From: Streptomyces sp. NRRL F-6131 | Lineage (GTDB): Bacteria; Actinomycetota; Actinomycetes; Streptomycetales; Streptomycetaceae | Assembly (NCBI GenBank): GCA_000719695.1 | Contig: JOHN01000029.1 | Location: forward strand, 1-64,000 | DNA: 64,000 bases | Direction of reading: 5' to 3' | Shown: piece after piece, positions 25,462 through 33,352 of the stretch | How the letters are laid out: each line of letters starts with the position of its first letter | How positions within the stretch are numbered: position 1 is the stretch's first letter | Made by a program: the position numbers and the translations under genes | Notes under the pieces: model-generated | Databases searched by the model: none | The model's input: only the letters and a program-made list of their open reading frames with translations | What the model was told of the DNA's origin: nothing

Positions 25462-26148
25462 TCTAGACCAATGCTTGAAGTGATCGCGTTGGACGAGCTG
25501 GACGCCCGGGGGGCTGTACTCGGGGGTGCAGACCGTATCGAACTGGTGAGCGACATGGGGAAATGGGGGATCACACCGTCGGTGGAGACGGTGCGGGCCG
25601 TGCGGGCGGCGGTGGACGTGCCGGTGCGGGTGATGCTGCGGGAGGCGGACGGCTTCGCCGCGGGGGATCCGCAGGTGCTGCGGGAACGGGCCCGGGCGTT
25701 GCTGCGGGCGGGGGCCGAGGAGTTCGTCCTGGGCTTCCTCGGGCCGGACGGCGCGGTCGATCTCGCCGCCCTGGAGGCCGTCCTGGAGGTGCTGGACGGC
25801 CGGCCCTGGACCTTCCACAAGGCCTTCGACTTCGCCGCCGACCGCGCCGAAGCCCTGGCGGCGATCGAGGGCCTGCCGGGCCTCGACGCGGTGCTCAGCT
25901 CCGGCGGCCGGCAGGGCGTCGAGGAGGGGACGCGGACGCTGCTCGCCGAGTGCGCGGCCCGCGCGGGCACCGGCCCGCGGCTGATCGCCGGCGGCGTGCT
26001 GCGCGAACGGCACGTCGCACCGCTGCGCGACGGCGGGATCGACGCCTTCCACGTCGGCACCCGGGTGCGCCCGGACGGCAGCTGGGACCGCCCGGTCGAC
26101 GCCTCGGCCGTCCGGCACTGGCGGGACCTGCTGGCGGACGCGTCGTGA
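25459..26148 (+). CDS. cutC: CutC-family protein
   Basis: 229 residues. The ATG at 25459 gives the family start MSRPMLEVIALDELDARGAV. Seen: GGADRIELVSDMGKWGITPS, VMLREADGF, AEEFVLGFLGPDGAVDL, WTFHKAFDF, VLSSGGRQGVEEGTRTL and LIAGGVLRERHV, the CutC TIM-barrel pattern throughout. The family was named for copper homeostasis, but a direct copper role is doubtful and the reaction is unknown. The stop overlaps the GTG of a LuxR regulator, so the two are one operon. A palindrome covers the start codon. Confidence 0.92.
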   Translation: MSRPMLEVIALDELDARGAVLGGADRIELVSDMGKWGITPSVETVRAVRAAVDVPVRVMLREADGFAAGDPQVLRERARALLRAGAEEFVLGFLGPDGAVDLAALEAVLEVLDGRPWTFHKAFDFAADRAEALAAIEGLPGLDAVLSSGGRQGVEEGTRTLLAECAARAGTGPRLIAGGVLRERHVAPLRDGGIDAFHVGTRVRPDGSWDRPVDASAVRHWRDLLADAS

Positions 26149-26873
26149 ACGGGCCGGGCGCGCGGGTCGCGCCGGGCGGACGGACCGCGCCGGGCGGCCT
26201 CTCGGTGACGGTCGTGGCGGAGAGCGAACTGCACCGGCACGGCATCGCCGGGATGCTGGCCGCGCTGCCCCTGGTCGCCGGGACCACGACCAGGGCGCCG
26301 GACCGGCTCGGCGCGGTCGCCGAGCTCTGGGAGGCCGACGTGGTGGTGCTGGTGTGCGTCGCCGACGTGGCGCCCTGGGCGCGGGCGCTGCTCGCCGCCC
26401 CGCGCGGCGACGGCCGGCTGCTGGTGCTGCCGGACGCCGCCGCCGCGCGCGGCCCCGAGGTCTGGGAGGCCGCCCGGGTGGACGGCTTCCTACCGCTGGA
26501 ACAGGTGACCACCGCGCTGCTGGAGGACTCGCTGCGCCGCCTCGTGCTGCGGCCCGCCTGGTCCCCGGTCCGCGGCCACCCCGCGCCCCGCCCGGTCGGC
26601 GGCCTGCCGGGAGTGGCCGGCGGCGCGCTGACCGGGCGGGAGCGGCAGACCCTGGGGCTGCTGGTGGAGGGCCTGAGCAACAAGGAGATCGCCACCCGCC
26701 TCGGCATCTCGGTGCACGGCGCCAAGCGCCACGTGACCATGGTCCTGGCCAAGCTCAACTGTCCCAACCGGACCCTGGCGGTGGCGATCGCCCTGCGCTA
26801 CGGCATCGTGAGCCCGGTCGGCGACCAGGAGGCCGGGGCCGGACCGCGGCTCGTGACGAAGTCCGCGATGTAG
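26145..26873 (+). CDS. LuxR-type regulator with degenerate receiver domain, coupled to cutC
   Basis: 242 residues from GTG 26145, overlapping the cutC stop (GTGA). The N-terminal receiver-like domain (SVTVVAESELHRHGIAGML) lacks an obvious phospho-acceptor: where NarL relatives have an Asp-rich strand end, this has WEADVVVLVCVADVAP. The HTH is intact (LTGRERQTLGLLVEGLSNKE, GISVHGAKRHVTMVLAKL). The pairing with cutC suggests shared control, perhaps by a ligand rather than phosphate. Its last 76 bases overlap the opposing epimerase gene. Confidence 0.87.
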   Translation: MNGPGARVAPGGRTAPGGLSVTVVAESELHRHGIAGMLAALPLVAGTTTRAPDRLGAVAELWEADVVVLVCVADVAPWARALLAAPRGDGRLLVLPDAAAARGPEVWEAARVDGFLPLEQVTTALLEDSLRRLVLRPAWSPVRGHPAPRPVGGLPGVAGGALTGRERQTLGLLVEGLSNKEIATRLGISVHGAKRHVTMVLAKLNCPNRTLAVAIALRYGIVSPVGDQEAGAGPRLVTKSAM

Positions 26874-27727
26874 TCGGGCAGGGAGATCTTCGGCTCCCAG
26901 CCGAGCGCCCGGGAGCGGGTGTTGTCCGCCCGGCCACTGGTGCGCTCGCCCCGGCGGGCCGGGACCATGGTGACCTCGGCGCCGAACATCCGGGCCACCT
27001 CGATCAGTTGGTGCTCCTCGCCGCGGCCGAGCAGGTAGCCGTCCCCGGAGCCGCGCTCCGCGCACAGCAGCAGGCCCTCGACGATGTCGTCGATGTGGGT
27101 GAAGTCGCGGCTCTGGGTACCCGGTTCGACCACCGTGAGGGGCAGGCCGGCCAGGTACTGCTGCTCGAAGATGCCGATCACCGTGGCGTAGGAGCCGGAG
27201 GCGATCTGGCCGGGGCCGTACACGTTGTAGAAGTACGTGATCACATGGTCCAGGCCGAACCAGTCCGCCGTGTTGCGGATGTACTCGATGTTCTTCGCCT
27301 TCGTCCAGGCGTACGGGTTGAGGTGCTCGTCCCGGCCCTCGTTGCCGAACTTCGAACTTGACCCCGCGTAGACCAGCTTCGCGCCGTGCAGCCGGCAGAA
27401 CCGGACCACCTCCCGGGTGCCGAGCAGGTTGAAGTCCCAGACCCGGTCCGGCTCCTCGAAGGACTGCGGGATCCGCGAGTACTCGCCGAGGTGGTACACG
27501 ACGGCGGGCGCCGCCAGCCCCCGCTCGGACCAGAGCGCGCCGAGCTCGGCGGTGTTGCCGTACAGGTAGCGCACCCTGGGGTGGTCGATGTGCCGGGCGG
27601 GCGAGCCGGTGAAGTAGTTGTCCACCGAGACGACCTCCGTCCGCGGCTCCGCGTCCAGCAGGCCGCGGATCAGCCGGCTGCCGACGAAACCGGCCCCACC
27701 GGTCACCAGGATCACCTTGTCGGCCAT
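26798..27727 (-). CDS. NAD-dependent sugar epimerase/dehydratase
   Basis: 309 residues, ATG 27727 overlapping the UDP-sugar dehydrogenase stop. An extended SDR: VTGGAGFVGSRLIRGLL binds NAD; YAGSSSKFGN and the YAWTK pair (Tyr-x3-Lys) form the active site; NVYGPGQ and FTHIDDIVEGLLL fit nucleotide-sugar epimerases. The sequence best suits UDP-hexose or UDP-hexuronate 4-epimerases/decarboxylases, but the exact substrate cannot be read. Coupling to a UDP-glucose dehydrogenase suggests action on UDP-glucuronate or a similar acid. The C-terminus overlaps the LuxR gene end by 76 bases on the opposite strand. Confidence 0.87.
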   Translation of the reverse strand: MADKVILVTGGAGFVGSRLIRGLLDAEPRTEVVSVDNYFTGSPARHIDHPRVRYLYGNTAELGALWSERGLAAPAVVYHLGEYSRIPQSFEEPDRVWDFNLLGTREVVRFCRLHGAKLVYAGSSSKFGNEGRDEHLNPYAWTKAKNIEYIRNTADWFGLDHVITYFYNVYGPGQIASGSYATVIGIFEQQYLAGLPLTVVEPGTQSRDFTHIDDIVEGLLLCAERGSGDGYLLGRGEEHQLIEVARMFGAEVTMVPARRGERTSGRADNTRSRALGWEPKISLPDYIADFVTSRGPAPASWSPTGLTMP

Positions 27728-29130
27728 CAGGCCACCTCCTTCCATCCGAGGCCCCGGTACGTCCAGCCGGCCGCGCTCCAGGCGCGCCGGTCCAGGCAGT
27801 TGCGGCCGTCGATCACGATCCGTCCGTTCACCAGGCGGGCCAGGACGGCCGGGTCCGCGTCGCGGAACTCCTGCCACTCCGTCAGCACGCAGACCAGGTC
27901 GGCGCCGGCGCAGGCCTGCTCCAGGCCGTCGGCGTAGTCGAGTTCGGGGTGGGTGCGGCGCGCGTTGTCCCGCCCGAGCGGGTCGTAGACGCGCACCCGG
28001 GCGCCGGCGCCGTGCAGCAGCCGGGCGACGGCGAGCGCCGGGGCGTCCCGGACGTCGTCCGAGTCCGGCTTGAAGGCGGCCCCCAGGACGGCGATCCGGG
28101 TACCGGCGAGCTCCGGCCCGGCGGGGCCCACGACGGAGTCCAGCAGCTCGCCCGCCAGCTGGAGGACGCGTTCGCGGCGACGCTGGTTGATCAGGTCCAC
28201 CTCGTGCAGGAAGCGCACCGCCGCGCCGGCGCCGAGCTGGTGGGCGCGGGCCTGCAGGGCGCGGATGTCCTTGGGCAGGCAGCCGCCGCCGAAGCCGATC
28301 CCGGCCCGCAGGAAGCGCGGGCCGATCCGGTCGTCGTGGCCGAGCGCCTCGGCGAGCCCGGCGACATCGGCCCCGGTGGCCTCGCACAGCTCGGCCATCG
28401 CGTTGATGAACGAGATCTTGGTGGCCAGGAAGGCGTTGGCGGCCGACTTGACCAGTTCGGCGGTGGCGAAGTCGGTCTCCACCGTGGGGACTTCGCGTCC
28501 TTCGCGCTCGGCCAGCAGGTACACGCCGCGGTGCACCCGGGCCAGCGTCTCGCGCGCCCAGCTCCCGCGGGCGCCGATCACGATCCGGTCCGGACGCAGC
28601 ACGTCCTCCACGGCGTGCCCCTCCTGCAGGAACTCCGGGCACCAGGCCACTTCCGGGTCGGCGTCGTCGGGCGCGTGCTTGCGCAGCAGCCGCTCGACCC
28701 ACTCGGCGGTGCCGACCGGGACGGTCGACTTGCCGACGACCAGGGTGCGCCCGTGCAGGTGGGGCGCCAACGCGCGGACGGCGGCCGAGACCTGGCCGAG
28801 GTCGGCACCGGTGCCGTCCGCCCGCTGCGGGGTGCCGACGCAGAGGAAGTGCACGTCGGCCCCGTCGGCGGCGACCGCCGGATCGGTGGTGAAGCTCAGC
28901 CGGCCGGAGGCGAGACCGCGCTCGACCAGCTCGGCCAGGCCGGGCTCGTGGAAGGGCACCCGGCCCGCGGCGAGGGCGGCGACCTTCTCCGGGTCGGTGT
29001 CCAGGCCGACGACCCGGTGGCCGAGTTCGGCGTAGCAGGCGGCGTAGGTGGTGCCGAGGTAGCCGGTGCCGACGAAGGACAACCGGGGCCGTTCGGGCCC
29101 GGGAGGGGGCGCTGGCAGCTCGTTCCTCAT
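27727..29130 (-). CDS. UDP-glucose/GDP-mannose dehydrogenase family protein
   Basis: 467 residues, ATG 29130 overlapping the oxidoreductase stop. Seen: SFVGTGYLGTTYAACYAELG (NAD site), KSTVPVGTAEWVERLL, CPEFLQEGHAVEDVLRPDRI, ELVKSAANAFLATKISFIN with the structural Lys, and the catalytic Cys in FGGGCLPKDIRAL. C-terminal domain: LGAAFKPDSDDVRDAPA. Reaction: two-step NAD oxidation of a nucleotide hexose to the uronate. UDP-glucose is the likely substrate (UGD-type spacing); GDP-mannose is possible. It is complete and of usual length. Confidence 0.93.
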   Translation of the reverse strand: MRNELPAPPPGPERPRLSFVGTGYLGTTYAACYAELGHRVVGLDTDPEKVAALAAGRVPFHEPGLAELVERGLASGRLSFTTDPAVAADGADVHFLCVGTPQRADGTGADLGQVSAAVRALAPHLHGRTLVVGKSTVPVGTAEWVERLLRKHAPDDADPEVAWCPEFLQEGHAVEDVLRPDRIVIGARGSWARETLARVHRGVYLLAEREGREVPTVETDFATAELVKSAANAFLATKISFINAMAELCEATGADVAGLAEALGHDDRIGPRFLRAGIGFGGGCLPKDIRALQARAHQLGAGAAVRFLHEVDLINQRRRERVLQLAGELLDSVVGPAGPELAGTRIAVLGAAFKPDSDDVRDAPALAVARLLHGAGARVRVYDPLGRDNARRTHPELDYADGLEQACAGADLVCVLTEWQEFRDADPAVLARLVNGRIVIDGRNCLDRRAWSAAGWTYRGLGWKEVA

Positions 29131-30359
29131 CGTTCTTCTCTCGTCTCTGCGGGCAGTGCGGGCAGTGCGGGCGGTGCGGCGGGTGCCACGGGCGCGAAGG
29201 TGGTGGTGGGCCGGACGACGCTGCCCGGCCCGGCCCGGTCGATCGCCAGGGTGAGCTCGAGGACGTGCAGGGCGTGGTCCAGCGGCAGCCGCGAGGGCCG
29301 TGACCCCTCGGCGGCGGCGGCGAGTTCGGCGATGCCCCGGGCGAAGTCCATCGCGTGGGTGCCGGTGTAGCGGTGCGGCCACGGGGGGCCGGCGACGGGC
29401 GGGCAGGGTTCGGCCGGGCCGTCGGGGTGACGGCTCACGGTGACGGGCGAGTCGTAGTCCCAGGAGTCCGCGACGGTGAGCAGCCCCTCGTCGCCGACGA
29501 CCCGCAGCGAGTAGTCCTTCGGCGCGTGGATGCTGGTGGTCAGCCGGGCGGTGACACCGCTCCCGAACGTCAGGCAGGCCAGCGAGAAGTCGGGTGAGAG
29601 AGCGGTCCCCGGCGGCACGTGCGGGTTGGGGGCGACCCGGGTGGCGAACGCGACCAGCTCGCGGACCGGGCCGAAGAAGGCCGTCAACCAGGTGAGCCAG
29701 TACCCGGCGTGCTCGACGGTGCAGCCGGTCTCGAACTCGTCCCGGTAGGGCCAGGGCGCGCCCGAGGGGCTGATCCACTCCTGGAACGGCATCCGCAGGA
29801 TCGGGCCGTCGTCGAGCTCCGCGTAGACCAGCCGGGGCGTGCCGATCCGGCCCTCGCGCAGCGCCCGCCAGGCGGTCTGCGCGGCGTCGCCGAGCAACCC
29901 GCAGGGGGCCGAGGCGAGCTGGAGGCCGCGTTCGGCGGCGATGGCGGCCAGGTCGAGGGCCAGGTCGAGGTCGGGGGCCAGCGGCTTCTCGACGTAGACG
30001 TGCTTGCCGGCCAGCAGGGCGGCCCTGGTGACCTCGTAGTGGCTCTCGGGGTTGGTCAGGTTGACCACGGCCCGGACGGCGGGGTCGGCGAGCAGCTCGG
30101 CCGTCGTCCGGTAGGCGGGCACGCCGTGGTGGGCGGTGAAGGCGGCGGCCCGCGCCGGGTCGCGGTCGTGGACGCCGACCAGGGCGAGGGAGGGGTGGTT
30201 GGGCAGGGTCGCGGCGTAGAGGTCGGCGACGTAGCCGCAGCCGACGAAGGCGATGCCGAAGCGTTCGGCCGGGCCGTCGTGGTCGCGGTGGTTGTGGTGG
30301 TCGTCGTGGTCGCGGTGGTCGTCGGGTGCGGTGCGCCCGTCCTGGTGCACGGCGGTCAC
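29127..30359 (-). CDS. Gfo/Idh/MocA-family oxidoreductase with His/Asp-rich N-terminus
   Basis: 410 residues from GTG 30359, overlapping the PP2C stop. The first 30 residues contain DDHRDHDDHHNHRDHDG, a possible metal-binding tail not typical of the family. Then FGIAFVGCGYVADLYAATLP (Rossmann), VRAVVNLTNPESHYEVTRAA, the EKPLAPDLDLAL active-site block with its Lys, and the beta-sheet domain with EHAGYWLTWLTAFFGPV. It likely oxidises C3 of a sugar or a nucleotide sugar. Its neighbours (uronate-forming dehydrogenase, epimerase) suggest a keto-sugar pathway. Confidence 0.9.
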   Translation of the reverse strand: MTAVHQDGRTAPDDHRDHDDHHNHRDHDGPAERFGIAFVGCGYVADLYAATLPNHPSLALVGVHDRDPARAAAFTAHHGVPAYRTTAELLADPAVRAVVNLTNPESHYEVTRAALLAGKHVYVEKPLAPDLDLALDLAAIAAERGLQLASAPCGLLGDAAQTAWRALREGRIGTPRLVYAELDDGPILRMPFQEWISPSGAPWPYRDEFETGCTVEHAGYWLTWLTAFFGPVRELVAFATRVAPNPHVPPGTALSPDFSLACLTFGSGVTARLTTSIHAPKDYSLRVVGDEGLLTVADSWDYDSPVTVSRHPDGPAEPCPPVAGPPWPHRYTGTHAMDFARGIAELAAAAEGSRPSRLPLDHALHVLELTLAIDRAGPGSVVRPTTTFAPVAPAAPPALPALPAETREER

Positions 30360-31141
30360 CGCCCCTCGTCGGTCGTGAAGCGGCAGAGCACCGCGGTGGC
30401 GTCGTCCTGGTGCTTGCCGGGGTAGCGGCCGGGCGCGGTGCGCAGTTCGGCGGCGCGGACGCGTTCCACCAGTTGCACCGGACCCTCCAGCTCCAGCAGG
30501 TCGAGGAGTTCGGACCAGGCGCAGCCGTACCGTTCGGCCAGCCGGGCGGCGCCGTCGGTCAGCAGGGCGGCGGTGCCGAGGCCGGCGGCGGGGGTGCTGC
30601 CCGCCAGCGCGTGCCGGGCGGCCTCGGGCCTGGGGCCGGCCACCCAGAAGCCGCCGGGCCGGTTGCGGTGGCGGCGCAGCTCGGCCCAAGGCAGGTGGAT
30701 CAGCCGCTCCAGGCGGTCGTCGGTGACGGTCCGGACGGTGCCGGTGCGCTCCCGCAGGGCGACGGTGGCGTCGCCGAGGACCAGGTGCTGGACGGTGTCC
30801 CCGGCCAGCCGCAGCAGGGCGAGGGTCGCGGTGGGGCTGCACGGGTTGTCGAGGTCGCAGGTGCGGCCGTGGTCGGCGGCGAGGTCGGACAGCGCGTCGT
30901 GGAGCAGTTCGCGCAGGGGCCGGCGGGCGTCGGGGTCGTGCAGCAGGGCGCCGGTGAGCCGGGTGCCGACCTCGGCGACCAGCCAGCGGACGTCGTGGCC
31001 GCAGCCGGTGCTGGCGCCGGGTTCGGCCGTCGCCCCGTCCAGGACGAGGGCGAAGTGCGGGCCGGTGAGCACCAGGTCCTCGTTGGCGCCGCCGGGGGTG
31101 GCGATGCTGGCGGCCTCGGTGGACAGCGGGGCGGGGGTCAC
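30356..31141 (-). CDS. PP2C-type phosphatase-like protein within the sugar operon
   Basis: 261 residues from GTG 31141, overlapping the upstream stop. Metal-binding motifs of the PPM/PP2C fold are present: Asn20-Glu21-Asp22, Asp35-Gly36 (VLDGATAEPG), LLTDGAARLAERYG and HQDDATAVLCRF. The domain is compact with no sensor or membrane part. Known: PP2C enzymes remove phosphate from Ser/Thr proteins. A stand-alone one embedded by four-base overlaps in a nucleotide-sugar operon is unusual. It may control the pathway enzymes or act on a small phosphorylated substrate; both are inference. Confidence 0.82.
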   Translation of the reverse strand: MTPAPLSTEAASIATPGGANEDLVLTGPHFALVLDGATAEPGASTGCGHDVRWLVAEVGTRLTGALLHDPDARRPLRELLHDALSDLAADHGRTCDLDNPCSPTATLALLRLAGDTVQHLVLGDATVALRERTGTVRTVTDDRLERLIHLPWAELRRHRNRPGGFWVAGPRPEAARHALAGSTPAAGLGTAALLTDGAARLAERYGCAWSELLDLLELEGPVQLVERVRAAELRTAPGRYPGKHQDDATAVLCRFTTDEGR

Positions 31142-33192
31142 CGGGCGCCTCCGGGGGTGCCGGGGGTGCTGGGCCCGTCGGCGGTGTCCGCCGCGGCGGG
31201 CCGCGGTTCGGCCTCGTAGGCCAGCCACTGCGACCAGGCCCGCAGGCCGTCCGCCAGCGCGGTGCGCGGTCGCCAGCCGAGTGCGGCCGCGGCGGCCTCC
31301 GGTGAGCGGGCCGGTTGCTCGCGCTCGGCGGCGGGGTCCTGGGCGGCCGGGGTGGCCACCGGGTCGTCCACGGTCTCCACCGGCACCGGCCGGACGGCGG
31401 CGGAGGCGGCCTCGGCGAGCTGGACGGCGCCCAGCGGCTCGGGGCCGCACACGTCCAGCGGCCGGTCCGCCGGGGGCAGCCGCAGGGCGCGGTCCACGGC
31501 CTCGGCGAGGTCGTCGACGAAGACCGGCCGCCATTGCCGTCCGGGCTGCTCGGCCACCCGGATCGGCCTGGCCAGCAGGGAGCGGCGCACCGCCTGTTCC
31601 AGGACCGAGCCGCTGCGGACGCCGGGGCCGTAGACCAGCCCGGTCCGCAGCACGGTGGAGCCGGAGCCGGAGCCGGAGTCGGAGTCGGAGCCTGGGTCGG
31701 CACCGTCGAGGGCGGCCGCCCCCGCCTCGTCGGTGACCAGCACGGCCCGGCCGACACCGGCCTCGGCGGCGGCCTGCCGGACCTCCCGGACCTCCCGGAC
31801 CTCCCGGACCTCCCGGATTATCTGCGCCTGCTCGGCCGCCGCGGCCGGGCCACCGTCCGGCCCGTCGTCCGGGCCGCCGTCCAGCACCTGCAACAGCGCC
31901 GCGGCGCCGGCCAGTCCGGTGCCCCGTTCGGCCGTGACGACCCCGGGGTGCGGGGTGTCCGCGGCGCCCCACAGGGTGACCTCCCAGGCGCCGTCGGCCA
32001 GGCTTCCGGCCAGGGCGCCCGCCAGCTCCGTCGCGTCCGCCCCGCCCCGGGCGGCGACCACCACCCGGCGGTCCCGGACCGGCCGGGCCGGTCCTCCGCC
32101 GCTCGGGGCCGGGGTGAGCCGGGCGCCGGCCGCCAGCCCCTCGGCGTAGCCGGCCCGGGCGAGTTCCAGCAGCCCGGGGCGCAGCCGCGCCAGTCCGTCG
32201 TCGCCGAACCGGGTGCAGAGGCCGCCGGAGCCGACCGTGGAGAGCGCCAGGTCGGCGAGCGCCCCGTCCGGTTCGGCGGCCGCGCGGCTCCGGGCGGCCG
32301 TGACGACGCCCATCAGCAGGGTCGTCCGCCAGTGCGCCTCCAGGTCGGACCGGTCGAGCGTGTCCAGCAGGGCCGCGACGTCCGGCCCGGGGTCGGCGAG
32401 GAGGACGGCGAGCCGCTTGTCGGCGTCGTCGGGGTCGAGGCCGACGCGCCGCAGGTAGCGGTGGGCCTCGACGCCGGCCCAGCGGCCGTCCGACAGCCGG
32501 GTGGCGACCTGTGCCCGGCCGTGCTTGAAGAACGGCACGGCGTCCAACCGGGCCAGGCCGTCGGCGAGTTCCCAGGACCCGCCGGCCGGCATCGGCGCGA
32601 AGCAGGCCGAACGGCGCGGCCCGTGGCCGCCGTTGGCGTGCATGCTGGGGACGTCGGCGTGGTCGGCGAGGTTGGGCGCGGCCAGGTAGGCGGCCACTCC
32701 GGCGGCGCGCAGGTAGCGGCTCATCACCACGTCGTCCGCCCAGGTGGCGCCGTGCCGCCCGGCGTACTCGGCGAAGCCGTCGGCGACCCCCGCGGGCAGC
32801 AGCAGGACCACCGTCGGGGTGTACTCGGCGGTCGCGGGCGCCCAGCGGTGCCCGGAGAGCACGGCCAGCCGGACGGCGGCGGCGTTGCGGGACTGCCAGT
32901 GCGTGTAGAAGGCGAGTGCCGCGTCGGGCACCGCGCGGGCCGCGGCCCTGACCTGGTCGAAGAACCCGGGGGTGAGCACGGCGTCGTCCTGGAGGACCAG
33001 GTGGTGGGTGGCGCCGGCGGGCACCGAGGACCAGGCCCGGACGGCGGTGCGCAGGCCGGTCGGCGGCCCGTGCGGTTCGGGGTCGAGCACCAGGTCCAGC
33101 TCCTCCGGCCGGCACCGCTCGATCAACTCCCGCGCCAGTTCGGCGCGGCGCGGATGCGTCATCACCGCTGCGCTCACGTGTACCTCGTCCAT
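31138..33192 (-). CDS. Glycosyltransferase-like / epimerase-like fusion protein
   Basis: 684 residues, ATG 33192 with GGAGGGA upstream. The first 200 residues resemble a GT-A glycosyltransferase: SAAVMTHPRRAELARELIER, THHLVLQDDAVLTPGFFDQV (DD motif) and ATWADDVVMSRYLRAAG. A helical middle follows. Residues about 375-660 resemble an SDR epimerase (TVLRTGLVYGPGVRSGSVLE, FVDDLAEAVDRAL, ALGWRPRTALADGLRAW), but the NAD glycine motif and YxxxK pair are not evident, so this half may be inactive. Two DNA microsatellites code for REV repeats and a GSDSDSGSGS linker inside it. First gene of the five-gene operon. Confidence 0.72.
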   Translation of the reverse strand: MDEVHVSAAVMTHPRRAELARELIERCRPEELDLVLDPEPHGPPTGLRTAVRAWSSVPAGATHHLVLQDDAVLTPGFFDQVRAAARAVPDAALAFYTHWQSRNAAAVRLAVLSGHRWAPATAEYTPTVVLLLPAGVADGFAEYAGRHGATWADDVVMSRYLRAAGVAAYLAAPNLADHADVPSMHANGGHGPRRSACFAPMPAGGSWELADGLARLDAVPFFKHGRAQVATRLSDGRWAGVEAHRYLRRVGLDPDDADKRLAVLLADPGPDVAALLDTLDRSDLEAHWRTTLLMGVVTAARSRAAAEPDGALADLALSTVGSGGLCTRFGDDGLARLRPGLLELARAGYAEGLAAGARLTPAPSGGGPARPVRDRRVVVAARGGADATELAGALAGSLADGAWEVTLWGAADTPHPGVVTAERGTGLAGAAALLQVLDGGPDDGPDGGPAAAAEQAQIIREVREVREVREVRQAAAEAGVGRAVLVTDEAGAAALDGADPGSDSDSGSGSGSTVLRTGLVYGPGVRSGSVLEQAVRRSLLARPIRVAEQPGRQWRPVFVDDLAEAVDRALRLPPADRPLDVCGPEPLGAVQLAEAASAAVRPVPVETVDDPVATPAAQDPAAEREQPARSPEAAAAALGWRPRTALADGLRAWSQWLAYEAEPRPAAADTADGPSTPGTPGGAR
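31657..31692. repeat. Hexanucleotide repeat GGAGCC/GGAGTC, 6 copies, in frame
   Basis: Six units from 31657, coding for the Gly/Asp-Ser linker inside the fusion protein. A second array (9 bases, CCTCCCGGA, 4 copies) stands at 31782-31817 and codes for Arg-Glu-Val repeats. Confidence 0.9.
31782..31817. repeat. 9-base repeat CCTCCCGGA, 4 copies, in frame
   Basis: Four identical units coding for (Arg-Glu-Val)n in the fusion protein, between the putative transferase and the epimerase-like half. Confidence 0.9.
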
Positions 33193-33285
33193 CCCGGGCT
33201 CCCTCCGTGGTCCTGCCGCTCGGTCAGGAGGGCGATGCTGGCACGGCGGGCGCGGGGGGCGGCACGGCCGATGCGGCGGTCGGCC

Positions 33286-33307
33286 GTGGTACCCGGTCGG
33301 GTACCAC
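33286..33307. promoter_or_regulatory. Operator-like inverted repeat GTGGTACCC-N4-GGGTACCAC
   Basis: A perfect 9-bp inverted repeat with spacer GGTC in the 160-base divergent region between the sugar operon (start 33192) and the MFS gene (start 33353). It is of the size and symmetry bound by dimeric regulators such as TetR, GntR or MarR types. No such gene is adjacent. Confidence 0.65.
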
Positions 33308-33340
33308 AGCCGTGTACAGACAGCTCCCGCCGGCGGCGGC

Positions 33341-33346
33341 TAGCTT
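33341..33346 (+). promoter_or_regulatory. -10 hexamer TAGCTT for a leaderless MFS transcript
   Basis: TAGCTT ends six bases before the MFS ATG at 33353, and no ribosome site is present, as in leaderless actinobacterial mRNAs. No good -35 was found; the operator at 33286-33307 lies just upstream. Confidence 0.55.
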
Positions 33347-33352
33347 CGGCCA

